DNA from: Thermus thermophilus
Lineage (GTDB): Bacteria > Deinococcota > Deinococci > Deinococcales > Thermaceae
Reading direction: 5' to 3'
Length of the DNA stretch: 64,000 nt
NCBI RefSeq assembly: GCF_019974155.1
Contig: NZ_AP025158.1
Coordinates: forward strand, 806,001 to 870,000
The position numbers and the translations under genes were made by a program. Numbering within the stretch: the stretch's first letter is position 1; each line of letters opens with the position of its first letter. This document shows positions 48,757 to 57,151 of the stretch, piece after piece. The notes beneath the pieces are model-generated. The model made no database searches, had not been told where the DNA came from, and was given only the letters and a program-made list of their open reading frames with translations.

Positions 48757-48788
48757 CTGACCGGAGGCTGACACGCCGGGGGCATGCT
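48757..48788 (+). promoter_or_regulatory. Pho-box-like direct repeat and -10 before the TIM-barrel/surE genes
   Basis: CTGACCG (48757-48763), 4 bp and CTGACAC (48768-48774) form 7-bp direct repeats with 11-bp period, the layout of PhoB sites. CATGCT at 48783-48788 is a possible -10, 6 nt before ATG 48795. The same pair of heptamers with the same spacing precedes the alkaline phosphatase gene. Confidence 0.6.
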
Positions 48789-48794
48789 GGGGCC

Positions 48795-49559
48795 ATGGAT
48801 GTCAGGCTGGCCTTCCCCCTTTCCCGGGCGGAGGAGGCCCTTCCCCGCCTGCAGGCCCTGGGCCTTGGGGCGGAGGTCTACCTGGACCCCGCCCTCTTGG
48901 AGGACGAGGCCCTCTTCCAAAGCCTACGGAGGCGGCTTCCCGGGAAGCTTTCCGTGCACCTTCCCTTCTGGAACCTAGACCTTCTCTCGCCGGACCCCGA
49001 GGTGAGGGGCCTCACGTTGCGCAGGCTCCTCTTCGGGCTGGACCGTGCGGCGGAGCTTGGGGCAGACCGGGCCGTCTTCCACTCGGGGATCCCCCACGGC
49101 CACACCCCGGAGGAAGCCTTGGAGCGGGCCCTACCCCTGGCGGAGGCCCTGGGGCTGGTGGTGCGGCGGGCCCGCACCCTGGGGGTGCGCCTCCTCCTGG
49201 AGAACAGCCACGAGCCCTGCCCGGAGGTCCTGAGGCCGGTTTTGGAGGCCCATGCCGGGGAGCTTGGCTTCTGCTTTGACGCCGCCCACGCCCGGGTCTT
49301 CAGCCGGACCCCCGACCCCGGGCCCTGGCTTGCCCTGGGCCCCGAGCACCTGCACCTGAACGACACGGACGGGGTCTACGACCGCCACTGGAACCTGGGC
49401 CGGGGGGTCCTGAACCACGGGGAGTGGCTTCGTCCCTTCCTTGGGAACCCCCTAGTGCTGGAGGTGAGGGAGGACCCGGAGGCCTCCCTGGCTTTCCTTC
49501 AAGCGCTCGCCGGGGAAGGGAAGACGGCCCTTGACCGCCTCCTGATGGAAGGCCGCTAG
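48795..49559 (+). CDS. TIM-barrel protein of the AP endonuclease 2/xylose isomerase-like family
   Basis: 254 residues. Barrel strands with metal-ligand type residues are visible: KLSVHLPFWNLDLL, RAVFHSGIPHGHTPEEALER, RLLLENSHEPCPEVL (Glu), ELGFCFDAAHARVF (Asp/His), EHLHLNDTDGVYDRHWNLGR (His, Asp), NPLVLEVRED (Glu). This is the pattern of a three-metal phosphodiesterase or isomerase. It starts 9 bp before surE and behind a Pho-like box, so a phosphate-salvage phosphodiesterase is likely. The substrate is not known. Confidence 0.75.
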   Translation: MDVRLAFPLSRAEEALPRLQALGLGAEVYLDPALLEDEALFQSLRRRLPGKLSVHLPFWNLDLLSPDPEVRGLTLRRLLFGLDRAAELGADRAVFHSGIPHGHTPEEALERALPLAEALGLVVRRARTLGVRLLLENSHEPCPEVLRPVLEAHAGELGFCFDAAHARVFSRTPDPGPWLALGPEHLHLNDTDGVYDRHWNLGRGVLNHGEWLRPFLGNPLVLEVREDPEASLAFLQALAGEGKTALDRLLMEGR

Positions 49560-49568
49560 GGTGAGGCC

Positions 49569-50303
49569 ATGCGGATCCTGGTGACCAACGACGACGGCAT
49601 CTTCAGTCCTGGTCTTTGGGCCCTGGCGGAGGCGGCGGCCCAGTTCGGGGAGGTCTTCGTGGCCGCCCCCGACACGGAGCAGAGCGCCACGGGCCACGCC
49701 ATCACCATCGCCCACCCCGTGCGGGCCTACCCCCACCCCGCTCCCCTCCACGGCCCCCACTTCCCCGCCTACCGGGTGCGGGGGACCCCGGCGGACTGCG
49801 TGGCCCTGGGCCTCTACCTCTTCGGCCCCTTGGACCTGGTCCTCTCCGGGGTGAACCTGGGGAGCAACCTGGGGCACGAGATCTGGCACTCGGGCACCGT
49901 GGCCGCGGCCAAACAGGGCTACCTCTTCGGCCTCTCCGCCGCGGCCTTCAGCGTGCCCCTCAACGGGGAGGTCCCGGACTTCTCCGGGCTTCGCCCCTGG
50001 CTCCTCCGGACCCTGGAGACCCTCCTCCTTTTGGAGCGGCCCTTCCTGGTGAACGTGAACCTGCCCCTAAGGCCCAAGGGGTTCCTTTGGACCCGGCAGT
50101 CGGTGCGGGCCTACGAGGGGGTGGTGATCCCGGGGGAGGACCCCATGGGCCGGCCCTTCTACTGGTTCGCCTCGAGGCCCCTCAAGGAGGCGGAGGAGGG
50201 GACGGACCGCTGGGCGGTGGCCCAGGGCTTCGTTTCCGCCACGCCCCTCCGCCTGGACCTCACGGACGAGGCCAGGCTCCAGCCCGCCCTGGCCCATGAT
50301 TAG
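49569..50303 (+). CDS. surE: SurE-family 5'/3'-nucleotidase
   Basis: 244 residues with the acid phosphatase SurE fold. The metal ligands D8 and D9 ([13 protein letters not shown]), S39 ([11 protein letters not shown]) and N96 ([10 protein letters not shown]) are all present. It removes phosphate from nucleotides and survives heat. Together with the gene before it, it would release phosphate under limitation, in line with the upstream repeat. A truncated glycosyltransferase begins in its last codons. Confidence 0.92.
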   Translation: MRILVTNDDGIFSPGLWALAEAAAQFGEVFVAAPDTEQSATGHAITIAHPVRAYPHPAPLHGPHFPAYRVRGTPADCVALGLYLFGPLDLVLSGVNLGSNLGHEIWHSGTVAAAKQGYLFGLSAAAFSVPLNGEVPDFSGLRPWLLRTLETLLLLERPFLVNVNLPLRPKGFLWTRQSVRAYEGVVIPGEDPMGRPFYWFASRPLKEAEEGTDRWAVAQGFVSATPLRLDLTDEARLQPALAHD

Positions 50304-50360
50304 CGTCCTCATCCCCACCAAGGGAAGGCCCGGGTTTTTGCGGGAGGCCTTTTCCCGCTC
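50296..50360 (+). pseudogene. Family 2 glycosyltransferase, N-terminal stub
   Basis: ATG 50296 overlaps the surE stop and gives [20 protein letters not shown], the standard opening of GT2 enzymes. After about 20 codons the homology ends and the sequence runs into the tail of the opposite-strand DsrE-like gene. The rest of the gene has been deleted. Confidence 0.6.
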
Positions 50361-50379
50361 CGGGGTAGCGGCGGGCCGG

Positions 50380-50781
50380 CTACAGGGTGATCACCTGGTC
50401 CACCCGGCCCGCCAGGGCCCGGTAGAGGTCGGGGAAGCACCCCACCTCCACCCCCTCCACCACGTGGGGGGCCACCCGGCACTCCCCGGGGGTGGTGCGT
50501 CCCTCCCCTTCCGGAGTGCACCAGCGGGGCTCCCCCGTGGCCAGCCCACGCTCCAGGGCGCAGAGGTCGCACATCATGAGGAGGATGCCCTTCTCCTTGG
50601 CCACCTTGGCGAGCCGCTCCCCGATGGGGTTGCCCTTCTGCAGGATCAGGGTGTTGTCGTCAAAGAAGAAGATCCCCACCACCTCCACCCCGTGGGTCCC
50701 CGCTTCCAGCTGGGGAAGGATCATCTGGCCGAGCTTGTGGCTTGCCGCTCTAGGGCTTGAGAGCACGTAGGCTACGCGCAC
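50380..50781 (-). CDS. DsrE-like protein (SaoD-type)
   Basis: 133 residues. An alpha/beta fold opens with MRVAYVLSSPRAASHKLGQM and contains ILLMMCDLCALERGLATGEP and RWCTPEGEGRTTPGECRVAP, a set of cysteines in the part where DsrE/F proteins carry sulfur-transfer or metal-binding cysteines. GTG 50781 is preceded by GGAGGTG. The gene has its own promoter (TTGACA-17-TATCAA) with a Fur-type palindrome over the -10, so metal control is likely. Related annotations call it SaoD; its activity is unknown. Confidence 0.7.
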   Translation of the reverse strand: MRVAYVLSSPRAASHKLGQMILPQLEAGTHGVEVVGIFFFDDNTLILQKGNPIGERLAKVAKEKGILLMMCDLCALERGLATGEPRWCTPEGEGRTTPGECRVAPHVVEGVEVGCFPDLYRALAGRVDQVITL

Positions 50782-50799
50782 GGTTCACCTCCGAGTTTA

Positions 50800-50828
50800 T
50801 TGATAATCGTTTCTCAGTTATTTGTCAA
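50800..50828 (-). promoter_or_regulatory. Promoter of the DsrE-like gene with Fur/Zur-type box
   Basis: Leftward TTGACA (50828-50823), 17 bp, TATCAA (50805-50800). The imperfect 16-bp palindrome TGATAATCGTTTCTCA (50801-50816; symmetric TGAnAAnCGnTTnTCA) overlaps the -10 and half the spacer, a repressor position. Confidence 0.65.
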
Positions 50829-50867
50829 CTTATTGAGGCCGGGCCAGCCCGGCCCCAGCCGGATCCC

Positions 50868-52025
50868 TTAGTGCTCCACCCCCGCCACCTGGAAGAGGGC
50901 CACGGCCCAGGGCGCCCCGCCCACGGGGAAGCGCCCTGCCACCTTGAAGCCCTCCAGGTCCACCTTCACCACCTCGCCCTTGGCGGGGTCCGCCAGGAAG
51001 GCCACCCCGTGCCCCACCGCCAGCCCGGGCCGGGGGGCCCCTTGGGCCCAGGGGGTCACGGCCTCCAGGCTCCCCACCACCCGGCGCGCTTTGGGGTCCA
51101 GCTTGTGGAGGCGTCCGTCCGCGGTGAGGGCGTAAAGGGCCTCCCCTTCGGGGTCAAAGGCGAGGTGCAGGGGAGGGGCCGGAAGGGCGAGGGCCTCCAG
51201 GTGCCCCTCCTGGGGATGGATGAAGAGGATCCCTGCCCCGAAGTTCCCCACCAGGAAGGGGTGGGCGGGGTGGGCGGTGAGCGTCCCCGTGCGCACCCCT
51301 TGGGGGGCCCCGGCAGGGTAGGGGAGCTTCCGGCCCAAGAGGCCCTGGCCCCGGGCTTCCACCAAGAGGACCCCGTCTGAGCAACCGAAAACGGCCACGT
51401 TCCCCAAGACCGCCTCCCCGTGGAGCCGGGGGCAGGCCTGGGGCAGGGTGAGAACCCGCCTGCCCTCCAGGGTGTAGGCCTCCACCTGGCCCCGCTCCAT
51501 CCCCCCCACCAGGAGGACCTCCCCCAGGAAGGCCACGGCCCCGTGGTCCGCCCCTCCTGTGGCCACGAGCCTCGGGGTGAAGTCCAGCCCCAGGCGCCTC
51601 AGGTCAAAGAGGGCCACGGTCCCGTCCCCGTCGTGGAAGACGGCGAGGTGCTGCTCCCCCACGAAGGCGTGGGTGGGCTTGGGCCCCGTGCGCAGGGTGG
51701 CGGCCACGTAGGGGACCTCCTCCTTCACGTCCTGGTGGTCCCCGTGGTCCTCCAGGCGGAAGCCCCCGAAGAGGAAGGAGAGGGCGCCCGCCTCGCCGTG
51801 CACCCCCAGGACGTACTGGCCCCCGGGGAGAGGGTACAGCCTTGCCGGGGAGGGGACGGTGAAGCGGCCGAGTTCCTTCCCCTCCTCGTCCAAGACCAGG
51901 ACCAGAGGCCGCTGGGCATCCGCCACGGCCACGCGGGTGAAGGTTCCTTCCCCGCCGTGCCCATGGGCCAGGGCCACGCCTGAGGTCAACGCCACCGCCG
52001 CCAACCAAGACGCGCTCCTTCGCAT
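50868..52025 (-). CDS. AztD-like periplasmic zinc chaperone (beta-propeller)
   Basis: 385 residues with a signal peptide (SASWLAAVALTSGVALA) ending next to a His-rich stretch HGHGGEG. The remainder is a WD40-like propeller of YVTN type with metal-suited histidines (EDHGDHQDVKEEVPY, THAFVGEQHLAVFHDGDG, GGADHGAVAFLG, CPRLHGEAVLG). AztD proteins hold zinc and hand it to the binding protein AztC of an ABC importer. Here the znuA/aztC-like gene ends 3 bp upstream. The match rests on context, fold and histidine pattern. Confidence 0.75.
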   Translation of the reverse strand: MRRSASWLAAVALTSGVALAHGHGGEGTFTRVAVADAQRPLVLVLDEEGKELGRFTVPSPARLYPLPGGQYVLGVHGEAGALSFLFGGFRLEDHGDHQDVKEEVPYVAATLRTGPKPTHAFVGEQHLAVFHDGDGTVALFDLRRLGLDFTPRLVATGGADHGAVAFLGEVLLVGGMERGQVEAYTLEGRRVLTLPQACPRLHGEAVLGNVAVFGCSDGVLLVEARGQGLLGRKLPYPAGAPQGVRTGTLTAHPAHPFLVGNFGAGILFIHPQEGHLEALALPAPPLHLAFDPEGEALYALTADGRLHKLDPKARRVVGSLEAVTPWAQGAPRPGLAVGHGVAFLADPAKGEVVKVDLEGFKVAGRFPVGGAPWAVALFQVAGVEH

Positions 52026-52028
52026 GGT

Positions 52029-52916
52029 CTACCTCCGTTCCCTCACCGCTTCGCAAAGCCTTTCCCGGTTCCAACGGAGGAGTTCCAGGTAGCCCGGAAC
52101 CCTCCGGTCCAGGACATCCGTGTAGAGGACCACAAGCCTGGCCCCCAGTTCCTCCGCCAGGCGGCGCAGGGGGGCCGGGTCGTACTGGGGCTCGGCCGCC
52201 ACCAGGTCCACCCCCCTAAGCTCCGCCTCCCGGAGGAGGGCGATCCGCCCCTTCACCCCCTCCTCCGCCCCGTGGGCGCTCCGCAGGGCCCCAACCACCT
52301 CCAGGCCGTAGCGGCGGGCCAGGTAGGAGAGGGAGAGGTGGGCCACCACCAGGCGGAGCCTCCGCCCGCCCAGGCAGGCCCGGAGGGCGGCGTCCTCCTC
52401 CAGGGCCTTACGGCGAAGGCTTTCCAGGTTCCTCCGGAAGGCCGCCTCCCCCCTGGGGTCCAGGTGCAGGAGTTCCTCCAGGATGACCTCGGCGTACCGC
52501 ACCCCGTAGGTGGGGTCCAGCCACATGTGGGGGTCGCAGTCCCCGTGGAGGTGGACCCCCCTTTCCTGGAGGCCCCGGAGGCCGCAGATGGGGTCGGGCA
52601 TCCTGGGGGCGAGTTCCAGCACCTCCGCCCCCGGGGGGAGGAGGGCCTTGAGCCTGGGCAGGTAGGGCTCGAGGCCAAGCCCGTTGGCGATGAGGAGCCG
52701 GGCCCCCGCGAGCTGTTGCACCGCGGAGGGGCGCAGGTCAAAGGCGTGGGGGTCCGCCCCCGGGGGGACTATGCTTTCCACCCGGAACCGCTCCCCGGCC
52801 ACCGCCTGGGCGAGGCTGGCCAGGACGGGGGTGGTGGCCACCACCCCCTGGGCCAGGGCCAGGGAGGCCCAAAGGGCAAGAAGCCACGGGCCAAGGACGC
52901 GCCACGTCCTCGTCAC
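52029..52916 (-). CDS. znuA: Zinc ABC transporter substrate-binding protein (ZnuA/AztC family)
   Basis: 295 residues of the cluster A-I metal-binding family. The expected ligands are H57 (GADPHAFD), H130 (CDPHMWLDP), H193 (VVAHLSLSY) and D267 (LYTDVLD). The His-rich loop between strands is short (GVHLHGDCD), as in AztC rather than E. coli ZnuA. GTG 52916 opens within the end of the preceding gene. Its permease and ATPase genes are not in the window. Confidence 0.9.
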   Translation of the reverse strand: MTRTWRVLGPWLLALWASLALAQGVVATTPVLASLAQAVAGERFRVESIVPPGADPHAFDLRPSAVQQLAGARLLIANGLGLEPYLPRLKALLPPGAEVLELAPRMPDPICGLRGLQERGVHLHGDCDPHMWLDPTYGVRYAEVILEELLHLDPRGEAAFRRNLESLRRKALEEDAALRACLGGRRLRLVVAHLSLSYLARRYGLEVVGALRSAHGAEEGVKGRIALLREAELRGVDLVAAEPQYDPAPLRRLAEELGARLVVLYTDVLDRRVPGYLELLRWNRERLCEAVRERR

Positions 52917-53335
52917 GCTCCCACCCCTTCACCGAAGAGGGCCTTCCAGTCCTTCAGGTGCCGCCTGGCCCCAGGGGGCAGGCGGCGCAGGAACCGGCCC
53001 CGCCCCTCCCCCCGCGCCCGGGCCACCTGGGCCTCGTAGGCCTTGAGGAAGGGCAGGAGGTGGGCCAGGCCCTCGGCGAAGGGGAGGGGCTCCGCCTGGG
53101 GGTGGACCTCCGGGGGGTAGGGGGGAAGGGGGGCCCGGTAGAACCGCTCCTTGGGCCGGTGGTAGAGGACCCCCCGGTGCCAGATCCCCGTGGAGTGGAG
53201 CACGGTGTCCTCCCGGAGGTAGAGGCTGGAGCCTACCCCTTGGGGGTGGGGCCGCTTGGCGAAGCCCAGCTCCTCTAGGAGGCCGTGGGCCGCCTCGAGG
53301 CCCATGAGGTACATGACCACGGGCATAGGGTTCAT
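52913..53335 (-). CDS. Conserved-looking protein of unknown function in the zinc operon
   Basis: 140 residues with no signal peptide and no domain I recognise. The N-terminal half reads MNPMPVVMYLMGLEAAHGLL, then SLYLREDTVLHSTGIWHRGV and LYHRPKERFYRAPLPPYPPE; the rest is Arg-rich and helical. Four histidines (HST, WHRG, YHRP, VHPQ) could bind metal. ATGA and GTGA overlaps tie it tightly to the propeller gene before and znuA after, so a part in metal handling is likely. Confidence 0.7.
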   Translation of the reverse strand: MNPMPVVMYLMGLEAAHGLLEELGFAKRPHPQGVGSSLYLREDTVLHSTGIWHRGVLYHRPKERFYRAPLPPYPPEVHPQAEPLPFAEGLAHLLPFLKAYEAQVARARGEGRGRFLRRLPPGARRHLKDWKALFGEGVGA

Positions 53336-54528
53336 GGCCGTACCAGGACGAGGCGGGTGGGGCTTCCCCCCGTGCGCAGGTAGCGCGCCACCTGGCCGCG
53401 GGCCGCGTCCACCTCCGCCACCAGGCCCAGGTGGGGGAGGCTCACGTAGACCAGGCCCCGCTCCTCCCAGGGGGCGAGGTCCGGGTAGATGGCCCCCCCG
53501 GTGTCCTCGTCCACCTCCGGGAAGGGCCTGGGGGCGACCCGGACCTCCTTAAGAAGCCTCCCCTCCCGGGCCTCCCGCACCTGGAGCCTCCCGTCGGTGA
53601 GGAGGACGTAAAGCCTCTCCCCGTCCGCCGCTCCCCGGAGGAAGACCCCGCTCAGGGGGATGGGGGTGAGGCGCAGGCCCACGGGGTCCAGGCGCTGGAG
53701 GTGCTTTACCCCATCGGAGTAGCCGAAGAAGACCCCCTTCCCCTCCAGGAAGGCCCCGATCCGCTCCCCGGGCACGGGGTAGGGGATGCGCTGGAGCTCC
53801 CTGGCCGCCTCCACGGCCAGGACCTCCCGGGCGCAGGCGAAGAAGCTCCGCCCCGTCTCCCGGTGGAAGGCCTCCCCGTGCTCCACGGGGCAGGGGAAGC
53901 GGCCGCCCTCCTCCCCGCCCAGGCCCTTGGGGTAGAGGACCACCTGCCCCCGGGCCAGGAGGGTGAGGTAGGTGCCCTCGGGGGCCTCCACCAGGTGGTA
54001 GTGGTCGGGGTTGGGAAGCCGGATCCGCTCGTGGAGGAAGGCGTTTTCCGGGGCCAGGGCCTCTTCCCCGAAGAGGAGGGCCTCCCCGGTGCGCTCGGAG
54101 AAGGCGAGGAGCCGGCCCCTGTAGGTGTAGGCCTCCGCCCCGTGGCCGATGTTCCAGCCCTTGCCCAGGAGGAGGGTCTTGGCCACCACGGGACGGCTCC
54201 ACCGCCCTTCCTCCTTCCCCGTCCAGACCACGGTGAGCCACTGGCGGTCCGTGTCCCTCCCCCGGGACACCAGGAGGTACCGGCCCGAGGGGGCGGCCAC
54301 CAGGCTCATCCCCCGGGGGGGCAGGGAGAGCTCCGCCACCACCTTGCCCTCGGGGAGGTCCACCGCCAGGAGGCGGGTTGTCCCGGGGCGGTTGTCCAGG
54401 GCGAAGAGGCGGGCCTCCGCCCGGTAGACCTCCGGGGCCTCCGGGACCGCGGCGTGGCCGAGGGCCGGAGAAAGGAGGCCGATGGCCAGAAGGCCCGCCC
54501 AAACAAGGGTTTTTTGCGCCATTCTCAT
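53332..54528 (-). CDS. Secreted beta-propeller protein of the zinc operon
   Basis: 398 residues from ATG 54528 (GGAGGTG 9 nt upstream; ATG 54522 also possible). A signal peptide (TLVWAGLLAIGLLSPALGHA) leads a YVTN-like propeller. Metal-suited residues occur in NIGHGAEAYTYRG, NPDHYHLVEAPEG, and FPCPVEHGEAFHRETGRSFF, which has two cysteines nearby. It is a distant relative of the AztD-like protein at the other end of the operon. It is the first gene behind the Zur-type promoter. A second zinc chaperone is the best guess. Confidence 0.72.
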   Translation of the reverse strand: MRMAQKTLVWAGLLAIGLLSPALGHAAVPEAPEVYRAEARLFALDNRPGTTRLLAVDLPEGKVVAELSLPPRGMSLVAAPSGRYLLVSRGRDTDRQWLTVVWTGKEEGRWSRPVVAKTLLLGKGWNIGHGAEAYTYRGRLLAFSERTGEALLFGEEALAPENAFLHERIRLPNPDHYHLVEAPEGTYLTLLARGQVVLYPKGLGGEEGGRFPCPVEHGEAFHRETGRSFFACAREVLAVEAARELQRIPYPVPGERIGAFLEGKGVFFGYSDGVKHLQRLDPVGLRLTPIPLSGVFLRGAADGERLYVLLTDGRLQVREAREGRLLKEVRVAPRPFPEVDEDTGGAIYPDLAPWEERGLVYVSLPHLGLVAEVDAARGQVARYLRTGGSPTRLVLVRP

Positions 54529-54551
54529 AGCACCTCGCACCTCCGCTTTTA

Positions 54552-54581
54552 GATAATGAAAGTGCATTATCATTTTGTCAA
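54552..54581 (-). promoter_or_regulatory. Zinc-operon promoter with Zur/Fur-type palindrome
   Basis: Leftward TTGACA (54581-54576), 17 bp, CATTAT (54558-54553). The palindrome GATAATGCACTTTCATTATC (54552-54571; perfect 7-bp arms, 6-bp centre) covers the -10 and spacer. The AT-rich site stands out in GC-rich DNA and fits repression by a Zur-type regulator when zinc is plentiful. Confidence 0.72.
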
Positions 54582-54792
54582 GCCCCGGGACCCAAGCGGC
54601 TCCCCATTGATTTCGCAACACGGGTTGCCCGAAACAAGGCTCGGAAGCTTCCCTTTAGGGCCCCCGCCGCGGCAGGGTGCTTAGCCCCCTCTTTCCCCCT
54701 CTAGGCCGCCATGGTCCGGGAGACAAGCTTAAGCGCCGGGAAAACCCCCTCCCTTGATCCTTGGCGACTCTTATGCAAATCTGAGCCAAGAT

Positions 54793-56850
54793 ATGAACCA
54801 CCTTAGAAAAACGGAAGTGTTCCTCAACCGCTTCGCCCTGCGGCTTCTGAACCCTGAGGAGCTTAGGCCTTGGCACCTACAGGTGGTTTTGGACCCTCCG
54901 CCGGGGCGGGAGGAGGTGTACCCCCTTCTCGCCCAGCTGGCCCGTCGGGCGGGGGGCGTTACGGTGCGCATGGGAGACGGCCTCGCCTCCTGGTCGCCCC
55001 CTGAGGTCCTGGCCCTGGAGGGCACCTTGGCGCGAATGGGGCAGACCTACGCCTACCGCCTCTACCCCAAGGGGAGGAAGCCTCTGGACCCCAAGGACCC
55101 CGGGGAGCGGAGCGTGCTTTCGGCCCTGGCCCGAAGGTTCCTTCAGGAGCACCTCCGGCGCCTCAATGGGGTCTGGGTGGAGGGGTTTGCGGTGTACCGG
55201 AAGGAGCACGCCCGGGGGCCCGGGTGGCGGGTGCTTGGGGGGGCCGTCCTGGACCTTTGGGTTTCCGACTCGGGGGCGTTTCTCCTAGAGGTGGACCCCG
55301 CTTACCGGATCCTCTGCGAGATGTCCCTCGAGTCCTGGCTCGCCCAAGGCCACCCCCTGCCCAAACGGGTCCGGAACGCCTACGACCGGCGCACCTGGGA
55401 GCTCCTCCGGGTAGGAGAGGAAGACCCCAAGGCGCTCCCTCTCCCGGGCGGCTTAAGCCTCCTGGAGTACCACACTTCCAAGGGCCACCTCCAGGGCCGG
55501 GAAGAGGGGCGGGTGGCCTGGGTGGCGGACCCCAAGGATCCGCGAAAGCCCATCCCCCATCTGACGGGCCTTTTGATCCCCGTCCTTACCCTGGAAGACC
55601 TTCATGAAGAAGAGGGGAGCCTGGCCCTCTCCTTGCCCTGGGAAGAGCGGCGCCGAAGGACCCAGGAGATCGCTGGCTGGATTGGCCGGCGCCTGGGCCT
55701 GGGCACTCCCGAGGCGGTGCGCACCCCGGCCTACCGCCTGGAAGCCCCTAGGCTCGTGGGCCGCAAGGCCGTAGGCAAGCCTGCGGACGCCCTTCGCGTG
55801 GGCCTTTACCGGGCCCAGGAGACCGCCCTGGCCCTCCTGCGCCTAGACGGGGCCCAAGGGTGGCCGGAGTTTCTTCGGCGGGCCTTGCTCCAGGCCTTTG
55901 AGGCGAGCGGGGCCCCCCTCCGTTTGCACACCCTCCGTGCCGATCCCGCTCAAGGCCTTGCCTTCCGCGAGGCCCTGCGGGAAGCCAAGGAGAAGGGGGT
56001 CCAGGCCGTGCTGGTGCTCACCCCGCCCATGACCTGGGAGGGCCGCAACCGCCTGAAGGCCCTTTTCCTTAGGGAAGGCCTTCCCAGCCAAATCCTCAAC
56101 GTCCCCTTGCGGGAGGGGGAACGCCACCGCTGGGAGAACGCCCTCCTAGGCCTCCTGGCCAAGGCCGGGCTTCAGGTGGTGGCCCTAAGGGGCCCCTACC
56201 CCGCCGAGCTCGCCGTGGGCTTTGACGCTGGCGGAAGGGAGTCTTTTCGCTTCGGGGGCGCGGCCTGCGCCGTGGGTGAAGACGGCGGCTACCTCCTCTG
56301 GACCCTCCCCGAGGCCCAGGCCGGGGAGCGGATCCCCCAGGAGGTGGTTTGGGACCTCTTGGAGGAGACCCTCTGGGCCTTCAAACGCAAGGCGGGGAGG
56401 CTTCCTTCCCGGGTCCTCCTCCTTCGGGACGGCCGCGTGCCCCAGGACGAGTTCGCCCTGGCCTTGGAGGTCCTTGCCCGGGAAGGCATAGCCTACGATT
56501 TGGTTTCGGTGCGCAAGTCGGGTGGGGGGCGGGTCTATCCTGTGCAGGGGCGCCTGGCGGACGGGCTTTTCGTTCCCTTGGAGGACAAGACTTTTCTCCT
56601 CCTCACCGTCCACAGGGACTTCCGGGGCACGCCCCGGCCCCTGAAGCTGGTGCACGAGGCGGGGGACACGCCCCTCGAGGCCCTGGCCCGCCAGATTTTC
56701 CATCTGACCCGCCTCTACCCGGCGAGTGGGTTCGCCTTTCCCCGGCTTCCCGCTCCCCTTCACCTGGCGGACCGTCTGGTGAAGGAGGTGGGCCGGTTGG
56801 GGATCCGTCACCTCAAGGAGGTGGACCGGGACAAGCTCTTCTTCGTCTAA
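54793..56850 (+). CDS. ago: Prokaryotic Argonaute, DNA-guided DNA endonuclease
   Basis: 685 residues, the length of T. thermophilus Ago. Domains by comparison: N (1-107), L1, PAZ (178-266), L2, MID (338-462), PIWI (463-685). The catalytic tetrad is complete at the known positions: D478 (VGFDAGGRES), E512, D546 (LLRDGRVP) and D660 (LHLADRL). TtAgo uses 5'-phosphorylated 13-25 nt DNA guides to cut invading plasmid DNA and helps separate replicated chromosomes. ATG 54793 (MNHLRKTEVF) is preferred over TTG 54754, although no good ribosome site precedes it. No helicase, nuclease or other Ago partner gene is adjacent. Confidence 0.97.
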   Translation: MNHLRKTEVFLNRFALRLLNPEELRPWHLQVVLDPPPGREEVYPLLAQLARRAGGVTVRMGDGLASWSPPEVLALEGTLARMGQTYAYRLYPKGRKPLDPKDPGERSVLSALARRFLQEHLRRLNGVWVEGFAVYRKEHARGPGWRVLGGAVLDLWVSDSGAFLLEVDPAYRILCEMSLESWLAQGHPLPKRVRNAYDRRTWELLRVGEEDPKALPLPGGLSLLEYHTSKGHLQGREEGRVAWVADPKDPRKPIPHLTGLLIPVLTLEDLHEEEGSLALSLPWEERRRRTQEIAGWIGRRLGLGTPEAVRTPAYRLEAPRLVGRKAVGKPADALRVGLYRAQETALALLRLDGAQGWPEFLRRALLQAFEASGAPLRLHTLRADPAQGLAFREALREAKEKGVQAVLVLTPPMTWEGRNRLKALFLREGLPSQILNVPLREGERHRWENALLGLLAKAGLQVVALRGPYPAELAVGFDAGGRESFRFGGAACAVGEDGGYLLWTLPEAQAGERIPQEVVWDLLEETLWAFKRKAGRLPSRVLLLRDGRVPQDEFALALEVLAREGIAYDLVSVRKSGGGRVYPVQGRLADGLFVPLEDKTFLLLTVHRDFRGTPRPLKLVHEAGDTPLEALARQIFHLTRLYPASGFAFPRLPAPLHLADRLVKEVGRLGIRHLKEVDRDKLFFV

Positions 56851-57151
56851 GTTCCAAAAGGGGGGGTTCCCAGGCCTCGTTTCGGGCATCCCACGTGGCG
56901 AAGCCAACGTGCGGCCGCTTAGCCCACGACGAGGCAGGGAGGGCCCTTGGGGCCGAAGGAGAGGATGCCCAAGGCCAGGGGTCCTGCCTGGGACAGGGTT
57001 TTTGCGCCCTCCTCATGGCCCCTCCGCTTTGGATCCCGTCAAGCCCCGGGGCCCGGGCGGAGCGGCCCGCGAAAGGGTACCCGGGCAACCCTAAAGGCGG
57101 CCTCAAGGCCGCTTCCTCTTCCCGGGGTTACCCTTTGATCGGAGGCGTCAG
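56851..57151. other. 301 bp intergenic stretch with a large nested hairpin
   Basis: No frame with a credible start or domain. The main feature is the inverted repeat at 57072-57136. The stretch separates ago from the lipoprotein gene. Confidence 0.5.
57072..57136. repeat. Nested inverted repeat able to form a long stem
   Basis: Outer arms AAAGGGTACCCGGG (57072-57085) and CCCGGGGTTACCCTTT (57121-57136) pair with small bulges. Inside lies a second hairpin, GCGGCCT-CA-AGGCCGC (57097-57112). It ends 16 nt before the lipoprotein ATG, so it could be a 5'-UTR structure, a terminator for ago, or the remains of a small mobile element. Confidence 0.55.
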
